From positions 62,001-126,000 of the forward strand of contig NZ_JANBVS010000019.1 in NCBI RefSeq assembly GCF_024586915.1: DNA of 64,000 nucleotides, in the 5' to 3' direction. The translations under genes were made by a program, and so were the position numbers. Positions 8,945 to 17,367 of this stretch are shown in pieces. Position 1 is the first letter of the stretch. Each line of letters opens with the position of its first letter. Source of the DNA: Bradyrhizobium sp. SRS-191. Its GTDB lineage: Bacteria > Pseudomonadota > Alphaproteobacteria > Rhizobiales > Xanthobacteraceae. The notes under the pieces were generated by a model that was given only the letters and a program-made list of their open reading frames with translations, had not been told where the DNA came from and did no database searches.

Positions 8945-9301
8945 TCAGATTCGTGGGGGTCGGAACGGAGGACTGGCGCCGCGAACGTTGGCGACCTGGT
9001 CCGAGGGGATTGCAAGCTTCTTTGCTGATACGGCAGCAACACCGAAAGCGATCGGCGTCACGTCGCCAAGTGCGATGGCGCCGCCGATACAGCAGAAGCC
9101 CATTCCGCACTTGTGACTGTCGGTGTGAGAGGCCTTTGCGTCCATGTCATCCGGACAGCATTCGTCCATCGACATATCGGCATGATCCGCCATCTTCATG
9201 CCGTCCGACGACATCGCATGCGCGCCGGCCGTGGCGCCGAGCGGCAGCACCGCCAGCGAGACGGCGATCGCGAATGCGAGGATGGTACGGACGAGCCGCA
9301 T
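8945..9301 (-). CDS. exported Met/His/Cys-rich protein, possible metal binder
   Basis: This 118-residue protein has a signal peptide (cleavage near AHA-MS) and a cluster of potential ligands: MKMADHADMSMDECCPDDMD followed by HTDSHKCGMGFCC. A hydrophobic stretch (about 72-90) follows and the tail is Pro/Arg-rich. Similar small proteins occur in copper clusters, but I do not assign a family. A FixK/FNR-type box lies about 75 bases upstream of its start, so low-oxygen induction is plausible. Confidence 0.65.
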   Translation of the reverse strand: MRLVRTILAFAIAVSLAVLPLGATAGAHAMSSDGMKMADHADMSMDECCPDDMDAKASHTDSHKCGMGFCCIGGAIALGDVTPIAFGVAAVSAKKLAIPSDQVANVRGASPPFRPPRI

Positions 9302-9373
9302 GGAAATGTACTGACCTTACCTTTCGGCCGCAGTGCGGCTCCCATTATCATACCTCGGCATTCCACGCAGTCC

Positions 9374-9387
9374 TTGATCCGGGTCAA
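9374..9387. promoter_or_regulatory. FixK/FNR-type box
   Basis: TTGATCCGGGTCAA fits TTGAY-N4-RTCAA exactly. It lies upstream of the Met/His/Cys-rich protein gene (start at 9301) and downstream of the decayed csoR. With the box at 2302 it suggests oxygen-linked control of the copper cluster. Confidence 0.55.
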
Positions 9388-9407
9388 GCATTCGTGAGCG
9401 CCGTCGG

Positions 9408-9562
9408 CTACCGTTGGTGCATCTGGTCTAGGACATCCACCAGTTCGGCGATTTTACGGCACTGACAGGCAGCACGGACCGCCGGACCCCGTGAACTCGG
9501 CCTTTGATCCGGTCGAAGCGCTTCTGACCGAAAGTCTTGATGTCCTCCCGCACGGCCAACAT
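9408..9562 (-). pseudogene. csoR: decayed csoR/frmR-type metal-sensing repressor gene
   Basis: On the minus strand, one frame reads VREDIKTFGQKRFDRIKGRV, then HGVRRSV, which looks like the first helix of CsoR/FrmR repressors. A different frame then gives CRKIAELVDVLDQMHQR and a stop, which fits the C-terminal end of the same family. The middle, including the Cys-His-Cys metal-binding helix (roughly 40 codons), is gone and the frame is broken. The identification rests on family motifs seen by eye. If right, local copper repression of copA by this gene product is lost. Confidence 0.55.
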
Positions 9563-9580
9563 ATACCCCCCCAGGGTAAT
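9563..9580. promoter_or_regulatory. CsoR-type operator
   Basis: ATACCCCCCCAGGGTAAT contains the inverted repeat TACCC-N5-GGGTA with flanking A/T, the usual layout of CsoR-class operators. It lies between the decayed csoR (about 1 base from its possible start) and copA (start at 9604), where it would control both. The operator is intact although the repressor is not, so a CsoR from another locus could act here. Confidence 0.55.
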
Positions 9581-9603
9581 TCCTGCAAGGCACGGAGCGA
9601 GCA

Positions 9604-12015
9604 ATGGTTAAGCAAGACGCCGCAATGACCGGTACGAACCACGGACGTGGTCGTGCGCACTCCCACTCCTCTGCCGATGCGCGCCCTCTCGACCATTCCC
9701 ACCATCGACACGGTCACGCCGATGGTACGGTGTTGGACCCCGTCTGCGGGATGCAGGTCGATCCCGCGACCGCTCGCCGCAAGCTCGAGCACGCTGGAGA
9801 GACTTTCTATTTTTGCTCGGAGCGGTGTCAGACGAAATTCGAAAGTGATCCTGCGAAGTACGCCCACGGGAAGGCGCAGCAGGCGCCGCCGGACGTGCCG
9901 GACGGCACGATCTACACGTGTCCCATGCATCCGCAGATCCGTCAGGTCCGGCCGGGCAATTGTCCCATCTGCGGCATGACGCTCGAGCCCGAACTCGCCA
10001 GCGCAGACGCCGGGCCGAATCCCGAACTGATCGACATGACTCGCCGGTTCTGGGCGGGTCTCGTGCTTGCCGTCCCCGTCGTGATCCTCGAAATGGGCGG
10101 TCACCTCATCGGCGGACACAGCTGGCTCGATCAGTCGCTCTCGAACTGGATCCAGCTCCTTCTCGCCACGCCTGTCGTGTTGTGGGCCGGTTGGCCGTTC
10201 TTCGTCCGCGGCTGGCAATCGGTTCTGACCCGCAATCTCAACATGTTCACGCTGATCGCCATGGGCACTGGCGTTGCGTGGGTCTACAGCGTGGTGGCCA
10301 CCGTCGTGCCGGGCGCTTTCCCCGCCACCTTCAGAGCGCATGAAGGAGCCGTCGCGGTCTACTTCGAAGCCGCGGCCGTGATCACGGTGCTCGTCCTCCT
10401 CGGCCAGGTACTCGAACTGCGAGCACGAGAGGCGACATCGGGCGCGATCAAAGCACTTCTCGACCTCGCGCCGAAAACGGCACGCCGCATCGGCGCCGAC
10501 GGCTCCGATGAAGAAGTGCAGATTGCGGCGCTTCAGGTCGGCGACAGGCTGCGGGTGCGGCCAGGAGAGAAAGTCCCCGTCGACGGCGCGATCATCGAGG
10601 GGGGTTCGTCTCTCGACGAATCGATGGTGACCGGCGAATCCATGCCCGTCAGCAAAGAGGTCGGCGGCAAGGTGATTGCCGGTACGCTCAACCGCTCGGG
10701 TGGTTTTGTCATGCGCGCGGAGAAAGTTGGCAGTGATACGATGCTGTCCCAGATCGTGCAGATGGTGGCGCAAGCACAGCGCTCCCGCGCGCCGATCCAG
10801 CGCCTCGCGGATCAAGTCGCCGGCTGGTTCGTGCCAGCGGTCATCGTGATTGCGTTCGCTGCGTTCACCGCCTGGGCGGCGTATGGTCCCGAGCCGCGTC
10901 TCACGTTCGGGCTCGTCGCCGCCGTCAGCGTCCTCATCATCGCCTGCCCTTGTGCGCTCGGGCTCGCCACTCCGATGTCGATCATGGTCGGCGTGGGACG
11001 GGGTGCCCAGGCCGGCGTCCTGATCAAGAACGCCGAGGCTCTCGAACGGATGGAGCGGATCGACACCCTCGTCGTGGACAAGACGGGCACCCTGACGGAA
11101 GGCAAGCCGAAGGTCGTCGCCGTGATCCCAGCCAAAGATTACTCGGAAGCCGAGGTTCTGCGGCTCGCCGCCAGTGTCGAGCGCGCCAGCGAGCATCCTC
11201 TCGCCGATGCGATCGTGAACGCAGCCAAAGAGCGAGGCATCCAGACGGCCGAGGTGCAGGAATTCGATTCACCGGTCGGCAAGGGGGCACTCGGAACGGT
11301 CGACGGCAAGAAAGTGCTGCTCGGCAACGCCGCCTTCATGCGCTCGCAAGGAGTGGACGTCTCATCGATGGAATCAGAGGCCGAGCGCCAGCGCGGCGAA
11401 GGTGCGACCGTCATCAACATGGCGGTGGACGGCAAACTCGCAGGCATCATGGCGATCGCCGATCCGGTCAAGAGCTCCACACCAGAAGCGCTGCGTGACC
11501 TCGCAGCAGAAGGCGTCAAGGTCATCATGCTCACCGGCGACAACCGGACCACCGCCGAGGCCGTGGCGCGCCGGCTCGGGATCGCCGACGTGGAAGCCGA
11601 GGTCCTGCCCGATCAGAAGAGCGCCGTGGTCGCCAAGCTGCAGAAGCAAGGGCGGATCGTCGCGATGGCGGGCGACGGCGTCAACGACGCGCCGGCCTTG
11701 GCCGCCGCCGAGGTCGGCATCGCGATGGGCACCGGGACGGACGTCGCAATGGAAAGCGCCGGCGTCACCCTCCTGAAGGGTGACCTCACCGGCATCATCC
11801 GCGCCCGGCGCCTGTCGCGCGCAACGATGAGCAACATTCGGCAGAACCTCTTCTTTGCCTTCGCCTACAACGCGGCCGGAATCCCTATTGCCGCCGGCGT
11901 GCTCTACCCTACGTTCGGGCTTCTGCTGTCGCCCATTGTCGCGGCAGCGGCGATGGCGCTGTCTTCGGTGAGCGTGGTCGGCAACGCACTACGCCTGAGG
12001 ACAGTACGGATTTGA
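9604..12015 (+). CDS. copA: CopA-type Cu(I)-translocating P1B ATPase with YHS and HMBD N-terminus
   Basis: The 803-residue P1B-type ATPase has, in order: a His-rich N-terminus (HSHSSADARPLDHSHHRHGHAD), a YHS domain (about 43-85, DPVCGMQVD and FYFCSERC), a heavy-metal-binding domain (YTCPMHPQIRQVRPGNCPICGM, 103-124), helices, CPC in IIACPCALG (near 446), DKTGTLT (near 492), SEHPLAD (near 530) and GDGVNDAP (near 689). The CPC motif and phosphorylation Asp define a Cu(I) or Ag(I) exporter in the inner membrane. YHS and HMBD replace the usual HMA domains. It is divergent from the decayed csoR and preceded by its operator. Confidence 0.93.
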   Translation: MVKQDAAMTGTNHGRGRAHSHSSADARPLDHSHHRHGHADGTVLDPVCGMQVDPATARRKLEHAGETFYFCSERCQTKFESDPAKYAHGKAQQAPPDVPDGTIYTCPMHPQIRQVRPGNCPICGMTLEPELASADAGPNPELIDMTRRFWAGLVLAVPVVILEMGGHLIGGHSWLDQSLSNWIQLLLATPVVLWAGWPFFVRGWQSVLTRNLNMFTLIAMGTGVAWVYSVVATVVPGAFPATFRAHEGAVAVYFEAAAVITVLVLLGQVLELRAREATSGAIKALLDLAPKTARRIGADGSDEEVQIAALQVGDRLRVRPGEKVPVDGAIIEGGSSLDESMVTGESMPVSKEVGGKVIAGTLNRSGGFVMRAEKVGSDTMLSQIVQMVAQAQRSRAPIQRLADQVAGWFVPAVIVIAFAAFTAWAAYGPEPRLTFGLVAAVSVLIIACPCALGLATPMSIMVGVGRGAQAGVLIKNAEALERMERIDTLVVDKTGTLTEGKPKVVAVIPAKDYSEAEVLRLAASVERASEHPLADAIVNAAKERGIQTAEVQEFDSPVGKGALGTVDGKKVLLGNAAFMRSQGVDVSSMESEAERQRGEGATVINMAVDGKLAGIMAIADPVKSSTPEALRDLAAEGVKVIMLTGDNRTTAEAVARRLGIADVEAEVLPDQKSAVVAKLQKQGRIVAMAGDGVNDAPALAAAEVGIAMGTGTDVAMESAGVTLLKGDLTGIIRARRLSRATMSNIRQNLFFAFAYNAAGIPIAAGVLYPTFGLLLSPIVAAAAMALSSVSVVGNALRLRTVRI

Positions 12016-12053
12016 AGCGACTGCTCGAGGCGCGACCAGGACGCATGTCATTT

Positions 12054-12085
12054 TGCGCACGGTGCTCCAAACGGCTCCGTGCGCA
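12054..12085. terminator. hairpin between convergent copA and the trb operon end
   Basis: TGCGCACGG (12054-12062) and CCGTGCGCA (12077-12085) form a perfect 9-base stem directly after the DUF2274 stop on the minus strand. No strong U-tract follows on either strand, so it is a probable rather than proven bidirectional terminator. Confidence 0.4.
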
Positions 12086-12086
12086 G

Positions 12087-12344
12087 CTAATTCGATGAAC
12101 GAGTGGATTGCTTGTTGAGGGAGGGCTCTGTCGACCGGCTCTTCAACTTCAAGAATGTACGATCCGCCCCCATGAAGCGCCTGGCCATGGCGACCATCAA
12201 GCGGCCGGGATCTACAACCTCTTGACTGGACTGAGATGCAATGAGCTCGGCATAAATCAGCAGGTCGCGATGTACTCCCGCTGGGATCTCCACCGTGATC
12301 TTGACCGGCCTCTCGTCCGGCAACGCTGTTATCTTCAGCTTCAT
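12087..12344 (-). CDS. DUF2274 protein at the end of the trb operon
   Basis: The 85-residue protein begins MKLKITALPDERPVKITVEI and contains AGVHRDLLIYAELIA, as in DUF2274 proteins. These small proteins regularly follow trbI in rhizobial ICE and plasmid trb operons; their role is unknown. A GTG start at 12362 would overlap trbI; the ATG at 12344 is chosen because AGGA lies nine bases upstream, inside the trbI stop region. It is the last gene of the operon. Confidence 0.8.
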   Translation of the reverse strand: MKLKITALPDERPVKITVEIPAGVHRDLLIYAELIASQSSQEVVDPGRLMVAMARRFMGADRTFLKLKSRSTEPSLNKQSTRSSN

Positions 12345-12354
12345 GCGCTGTTTC

Positions 12355-13557
12355 CTATCCACGATACGGCTCGAGCACGAGATCCCGGTTGACGATGACC
12401 CGCACCGGAAATCCCGGTCTCACCGTCAGGGTCGGCTGGGTGTTGATCTGCTGCCGCACGAACTGCTGGCCAGTCTGGCTCATGGCATTGCCAAAGCCCT
12501 GGCGCAGCGCCTGGATGATCGCGGCGTTATTGGTGTTCTGGTTCGCGCCGCCATTCACCTCGCTCCCGACCGAAAGCAACGTCGACAGCAGTGCAGCACC
12601 AACGAGCTGCTTCCAATGATTATCTACCTCGTCGGACAGACCTGAGTAGCCGCCCGCATCAGCCCCCGGCTGCCGTTCAAGTACGATCGAGCGGCCATTG
12701 GGCATGATCAACCTTGTCCAAACGAGCAGTACGCGCGATTGCCCGGCGGTCACCTGGCTATCGTAAACTCCGATCAACCGCGCTCCCTGAGGCACCAAGA
12801 GGACACGTCCCGACGGAGTATCGAAGACGTTCTCGGTGACCTGGGCGGTGATCTGTCCCGGCAGATCGGACTGGATGCCGGTGATCAGAGCGCCGGGAAT
12901 GAGGGTGCCGGCCTGGATCACGTAAGGAGAAGCCGGCCGCGTGATGCGGTCCGGACTCGTTGTCCGGCGATCGACCGGCGCATTGACAAAGGCGAGCTTC
13001 CGATCCTGCCCGTTTTGGGCAAATGGATCCTCCATCGTGGGCGGAATACCCGGCCGATCAGCGGCCGGCGTCGGATTCACCGGCGGCTGCGTCTCTCGGA
13101 CGGTGGTCGTTGCAAACAGCCGGCTGACGCGCGCCGCCTCCGTCTCCTGATCGCGACGTTGCTGATCTTGATCCGGAACGGCGGATGCCTGCCCTTGCGC
13201 TGCGAGCATTGGTCGGCCGAGATCACCGGGAAGCGGCGGCCCCAAGCTGGGAACATCTTTCGGAACGCTGGCGTAGTCGCGCGGCAACCCCGAGATCCCA
13301 TCGGCCATTTCGTGATGATCGGTGCTATAAAGCTCGTCGGGACCGGCCTGTCGCGGCTTGTTGGCCTGCAACCCCCAAATGACGGCCCCTGCGATCAATA
13401 GCAGGGCCAGCGCGCTCCCGCCCGCCAGGACCTTGCGTGACAGACGGGTGATCGGTGGCGGATCTCCCTTCAGGCGCATCGCCGTTGCGCGCTGCCCCGC
13501 CTGGTCCGTTGCCGACGTCACGGGCGAGGCCGGCGCCGCCTCGTTCTCGCCGGTCAC
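12355..13557 (-). CDS. trbI: TrbI/VirB10-family conjugation protein
   Basis: The 400-residue protein has a short cytoplasmic N-terminus, one transmembrane helix (about 46-65), a Pro/Gln-rich periplasmic linker (90-190) and the VirB10 beta-barrel domain (about 205-395, with IQAGTLIPGALITGIQSDLPGQ). VirB10 proteins span both membranes and join the ATPases to the outer-membrane core of the type IV secretion system. It overlaps trbG by four bases and DUF2274 follows it. The length fits the trb subgroup. Confidence 0.93.
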   Translation of the reverse strand: MTGENEAAPASPVTSATDQAGQRATAMRLKGDPPPITRLSRKVLAGGSALALLLIAGAVIWGLQANKPRQAGPDELYSTDHHEMADGISGLPRDYASVPKDVPSLGPPLPGDLGRPMLAAQGQASAVPDQDQQRRDQETEAARVSRLFATTTVRETQPPVNPTPAADRPGIPPTMEDPFAQNGQDRKLAFVNAPVDRRTTSPDRITRPASPYVIQAGTLIPGALITGIQSDLPGQITAQVTENVFDTPSGRVLLVPQGARLIGVYDSQVTAGQSRVLLVWTRLIMPNGRSIVLERQPGADAGGYSGLSDEVDNHWKQLVGAALLSTLLSVGSEVNGGANQNTNNAAIIQALRQGFGNAMSQTGQQFVRQQINTQPTLTVRPGFPVRVIVNRDLVLEPYRG

Positions 13558-14522
13558 TGGGACGCTCCATCAGTCCTGACGATCCTGACCTTCTGCTGCG
13601 ACTCGCCACCGAGGCGCAATTCAGCCGCGGCGAACAGCCGATCGACGATGATCACGTTGCGGAAGGTCCGGTAGTTGACGAGCTCGGGCGATCCGTCAGC
13701 ACCAACGATGAACAACGGCGGCAACTCGCCCTGCACGATGCCGCGGGCAAATTCGATATAGACCTTGCGGCCGTCGTCATAAGCATTGACCGGCTTCCAA
13801 GGCGGGTCGTCGCCCTCGATCCGATATCGGAAACGCCGTTGCGCCGGATCGGGCAGCTCTGGCCTCAGCATCGCCTGCCGCGCTCTGGTCTCCGTATTCT
13901 GCGGATAGTACCAGGCGACGGCTGGCATGTAGGGCTTTTCACGGGACCGCAGCTCGATCAGATAGGTTCGCCGGTCGGTGTTGACGACGAGATTGGTCTC
14001 GATGGCCGCACGCGTCGGCTTGACCAGAATGTGGACGCGGCGAGTGTCGCCTGCCCCGCTTTCGGTATCGCCAACGACCCAGCGTACCGTGTCACCGGCG
14101 GAGACCGGACCGGAGCCCGTGAGCTGCTCACCTTCCTCGAGCATGATATCGGTGATCTGCCCTGGCGCTGCATAGACCTGATAGAGCGCGCCGGGACTGT
14201 AGGCATAGATCTGCGCCGCGTTGAAATACCCCCGCTTCCTTGGCTCCGCACGCGCGGCGCTATTGGCCATCTCGACCCGATCCAGCGGATCCGTCTCTTC
14301 CTTGGCGCCGCTCCTGCCGCCCAAGGACACTTTCCACGGCGGCGGCAGATGCAGAGGCTTGATCCTGTCGTCCACAACGGCAGGCGGTGCAGGCAGAGCG
14401 GGTACGTCGCTGTCGTAGCTGATCTTGGGCGGCGAGGTCGTTGCGCAGCCACTCAACGGAATGATGATCGCAACCGCAGTCATCCATCGCGCGCGTGATG
14501 GCCCGGCGATCGGCTTGGTCAT
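13554..14522 (-). CDS. trbG: TrbG/VirB9-family conjugation protein
   Basis: The 322-residue protein has a lipobox-like LSGC (residues 23-26) and a VirB9 beta-sandwich domain (about 100-315, with YSPGALYQVYAAPGQITDIM and YYPQNTETRARQ). VirB9 forms the outer-membrane core with VirB10. It overlaps trbI downstream and trbF upstream by four bases each. The lipobox may place it in the outer membrane without a separate VirB7. Confidence 0.92.
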   Translation of the reverse strand: MTKPIAGPSRARWMTAVAIIIPLSGCATTSPPKISYDSDVPALPAPPAVVDDRIKPLHLPPPWKVSLGGRSGAKEETDPLDRVEMANSAARAEPRKRGYFNAAQIYAYSPGALYQVYAAPGQITDIMLEEGEQLTGSGPVSAGDTVRWVVGDTESGAGDTRRVHILVKPTRAAIETNLVVNTDRRTYLIELRSREKPYMPAVAWYYPQNTETRARQAMLRPELPDPAQRRFRYRIEGDDPPWKPVNAYDDGRKVYIEFARGIVQGELPPLFIVGADGSPELVNYRTFRNVIIVDRLFAAAELRLGGESQQKVRIVRTDGASQ

Positions 14523-15202
14523 TGCGACAGTTCCTTCGACCAGTTGATGGCATGGACATAGACACCGAGCGGGTTCTTGCGCAGCCGGTCGGTATTGTCA
14601 GGCATGGCGAGCACGATCGTGAGGATCGCGGTCCAGCGCTCTGTCGCGCTCTGCGCGCTGTTCTCGTAGCGGCGCTCCACCCAGGCGACCCGGAAGCTGT
14701 CGGGCGAAGCCCGGATCACACTGGAGACCTCGACCGAGACCTGGATCTTGCCGAGCCTCGTGAACGGATCGTTGGACCGGGCGTAGTCGTTAAGTGCGGC
14801 CGCGCCGCGATCAGTCGCGAAGTCATAGGCGCGCAGCCAGTTCTGGCGCAGCACGATGCCGTCGGCGGGCAGGCCGCGGACATCCTCGATGAAACGGGCG
14901 AGATGGAAGGCCACCTGCGGATCCGTCGGCTTGTAATCCGCAATGGCGGGCGCCACGCGCTGGACCTCGCCCAGATGACCAACTTCGACCACCCAAGGCG
15001 TCACCGTGCCGCGGGTGGACTGCCAGATCAGGGCCGATGCAAATCCTGCGGCGAGCCCCAGACAGCCGAACGCCATCAGCCGCCAATTCTTGGCCTGCAC
15101 GCGCGCCGAGCCGATACGCTCGTCCCAAACTTGCGCAGCCCTTTGATAGGGCGTAACCGGCTCCGGCGTGCTGCCATAATGAACAGACGGACGCTTGAAC
15201 AT
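14519..15202 (-). CDS. trbF: TrbF/VirB8-family conjugation protein
   Basis: The 227-residue protein has a cytoplasmic N-terminus (PYQRAAQVWDERIGSARVQAKN), one transmembrane helix (about 42-62) and a periplasmic NTF2-like VirB8 domain (about 75-220). VirB8 is an inner-membrane assembly factor. GAGGGG lies upstream of the ATG; the preceding trbL stop is one base away. The gene overlaps trbG by four bases. Confidence 0.9.
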   Translation of the reverse strand: MFKRPSVHYGSTPEPVTPYQRAAQVWDERIGSARVQAKNWRLMAFGCLGLAAGFASALIWQSTRGTVTPWVVEVGHLGEVQRVAPAIADYKPTDPQVAFHLARFIEDVRGLPADGIVLRQNWLRAYDFATDRGAAALNDYARSNDPFTRLGKIQVSVEVSSVIRASPDSFRVAWVERRYENSAQSATERWTAILTIVLAMPDNTDRLRKNPLGVYVHAINWSKELSQ

Positions 15203-15203
15203 G

Positions 15204-16427
15204 TCAGGATTTCCCCTCGGAGAGATCGACCGAGCCGCCCTGTCCGCCTTGCTCGGCGTTGCGTACGGCCTGCGTCGTCGTTGAAGCGCCCTGGTGAATG
15301 GCGCGCGCAGCCTTCACCCGCTGCGCCCATCGCGGCGACGTGGCGCTCGTGCCGTGGCTCTCGGCCTGGCCGGAGATGGCGGTGCCGGCGCTCTCGGCCG
15401 CTGTCCGCTGACGGAGCGGGCTCGCAACAGACCCCGCCTCCTCAGTTCCGCCTGCACTTCCTCCGCGCAAGGCGGACGCTCCAGAGCGGAGAGCAGTCGC
15501 GGCACGGCCAGAGCCCGCGATGGCGCCGCCCGCGAGTCCAACGGTCCCCGCTGCGGCACCGGCAGCCGCAATAACGAGGCCGCCCGCGGCCAGCGACGTG
15601 CCGGCGGCGCTCCCTGCCCCGAGCTGGGGTCCGCCGGAGACGAGACCATTGGCAATGCCGGGCCCGAACAGCCCGAGGCCGAGCAGCGACAGCGAGGCCA
15701 GCACCAGGGTCATGGCGCTCTCGATCGTCGGCTGATCACCCGCTGCGGCCTGCGTGATCTGGGCGAACAGGGTCGAGCCGATGCCGGAGATGACAGCGAG
15801 CACCAGAACCTTGATGCCGGAGGACATCACGTTGCCGAGCACGCGCTCGGCAGCAAACGCGGTCTTGCCGAACAGGCCGAACGGGATCAGCACGAAACCG
15901 GCGAGCGTCGTCAGCTTGAACTCGATCAGGGTGACGAAGAGCTGGATCGCCAGGATGAAGAAGGCGAGCAGCACCACCATCCAGGCAAACAGGAGAACCG
16001 CGATCTGGACGAAGTTCTCGAAGAAGCTGACATAGCCCATCAGGCTCGAGATCGCCTGCAGCAGCGGCCGCCCGGCATCGAGGCCGACTTGGGCGATCTT
16101 GCCCGGCCGCAGGAACTCGGCCGTCGACAGCGCCGAGCCCGACGCCTTCAAGCCGAGCGCAGCGAAGCTCTCGAAGACGATGCGGGCAAGGCTGTTCCAG
16201 TTGCCGATGAGATAGGCGAAGACACCGACGAACAGGGTCTTCTTCACCAGGCGGGCGATGACGTCGTCCTCGCCAGCCCACGCCCAGAACAGCGCCGCCA
16301 ATGTGATATCGATCGCAACCAGCGTGGTCGCGAGATAGCCGACCTCGCCGCCGAGCAGGCCGAAGCCGGAGTCGATCGCTCGGGTAAAGGTCTCCAGAAA
16401 CTGGTCGATCACCCCCGTCCCGGTCAT
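15204..16427 (-). CDS. trbL: TrbL/VirB6-family polytopic conjugation protein
   Basis: The 407-residue protein has about six to eight hydrophobic segments between residues 20 and 290 and a long Ala/Gly/Ser-rich tail (290-407). It matches TrbL, the VirB6-type inner-membrane channel component of the transfer apparatus. It overlaps trbK upstream by four bases and trbF follows one base later. Confidence 0.9.
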   Translation of the reverse strand: MTGTGVIDQFLETFTRAIDSGFGLLGGEVGYLATTLVAIDITLAALFWAWAGEDDVIARLVKKTLFVGVFAYLIGNWNSLARIVFESFAALGLKASGSALSTAEFLRPGKIAQVGLDAGRPLLQAISSLMGYVSFFENFVQIAVLLFAWMVVLLAFFILAIQLFVTLIEFKLTTLAGFVLIPFGLFGKTAFAAERVLGNVMSSGIKVLVLAVISGIGSTLFAQITQAAAGDQPTIESAMTLVLASLSLLGLGLFGPGIANGLVSGGPQLGAGSAAGTSLAAGGLVIAAAGAAAGTVGLAGGAIAGSGRAATALRSGASALRGGSAGGTEEAGSVASPLRQRTAAESAGTAISGQAESHGTSATSPRWAQRVKAARAIHQGASTTTQAVRNAEQGGQGGSVDLSEGKS

Positions 16428-16639
16428 CGCCCGCTCTCCCCGACCTGTGGCAGAGAGAGCCGCTGCGCTTCATCAAAGGAGCGAGGCTGGTTCTCCGGCA
16501 CGAGCGCAGCGTTGTGCCGTCTCGACGCACCGTGCGCACCGCCGTCTCCCCGGAGCGGGATGACGCAAGATGCGAGACTGATCGAAGCGCCAGCAGCAAC
16601 CACGGCCGCCACCAGCCATCGGCATCGAAGGTCTGCCAT
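16424..16639 (-). CDS. trbK: TrbK-like entry-exclusion lipoprotein
   Basis: The 71-residue protein begins MADLRCRWLVAAVVAAG and has a lipobox LASC (residues 22-25), so it is probably a lipoprotein. Position and size fit the TrbK-alt family between trbJ and trbL, predicted to stop mating between cells that hold the same element. Its start forms a TGATG overlap with the trbJ stop, and its end overlaps trbL. The sequence is too short for a firm family call. Confidence 0.7.
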   Translation of the reverse strand: MADLRCRWLVAAVVAAGASISLASCVIPLRGDGGAHGASRRHNAALVPENQPRSFDEAQRLSLPQVGESGR

Positions 16640-17367
16640 CAGTGAAACATCTGCACGTTCGAGGGTTGGTAGCCCTGCCCTGGCGCCAGGAAGCGCCGCA
16701 GTTGCTCGCGTCCCTGATCCTGGGCAGCCGCGCGCTGCGCCGTATCTAGGCTCTGTGCGCGGCCCTGTGCCGCAACCGCAGCCGTAAGGTCTGCGAGCTG
16801 CTGCGCCTGCAATGCCAGGATCTGGTTGCCGGCCTGGGTTACTTGCAGCGCACCGGTCGCGCCTTGGCTCGCCGTCACCAGAGCCGCTGACTGGCTCCTG
16901 ATAACATCGAGATTCCCGACAACGCCGGCCTGCACCTTCAGCGCATCCTGCAGCGCAGCCACCGAGGTCTGCCACCGCGACTGGGCGTTGTTGACGAGGT
17001 CCTGGGCGGTCGCATTGCTCGTCGCCGGCGCATAAGTCGTCGCAAACGCGCGATCGATCTGCTGCACGTCGTAGGCCAGCCGCTGTGCCTGTTTGAGCAG
17101 ATCCTGCGTGCGCTGGATCGACTGCTGCAGCTGCGCCAGCGAGGAGTATGGCAGGCTCGCCAGGTTCTTCGCCTGGTTGATCAGCATCTGCGCCTGGTTC
17201 TGCAGCGACAGGATCTGATTGTTGATCTGCTGCAGCTCACGCGCGGCTGTCAGCACGTTCTGCGCATAATTGTTGGGGTCGAACACAACCAGCTGCGCCC
17301 GCAGCGGCGTGGCCGAGACCAGGAGCACCACCGCGGCGGATGCCGCCCATCTGACGGACCGGATCAT
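16639..17367 (-). CDS. trbJ: TrbJ/VirB5-family conjugation protein
   Basis: The 242-residue protein has a signal peptide (cleavage near LRA-QL, residue 24), then VVFDPNNYAQNVLTAARELQQINNQ and long Gln/Ala-rich helices. This is the TrbJ signature; the VirB5-like protein is a minor pilus component. The start overlaps the trbE stop by four bases. The C-terminal end runs into trbK with a TGATG overlap. Confidence 0.92.
   Translation of the reverse strand: MIRSVRWAASAAVVLLVSATPLRAQLVVFDPNNYAQNVLTAARELQQINNQILSLQNQAQMLINQAKNLASLPYSSLAQLQQSIQRTQDLLKQAQRLAYDVQQIDRAFATTYAPATSNATAQDLVNNAQSRWQTSVAALQDALKVQAGVVGNLDVIRSQSAALVTASQGATGALQVTQAGNQILALQAQQLADLTAAVAAQGRAQSLDTAQRAAAQDQGREQLRRFLAPGQGYQPSNVQMFH

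Noticed and set aside
9454..11196. Open frame of 580 codons antisense to copA
   Set aside because: No domain signature and it runs through the copA promoter region; copA has all P-type ATPase motifs.
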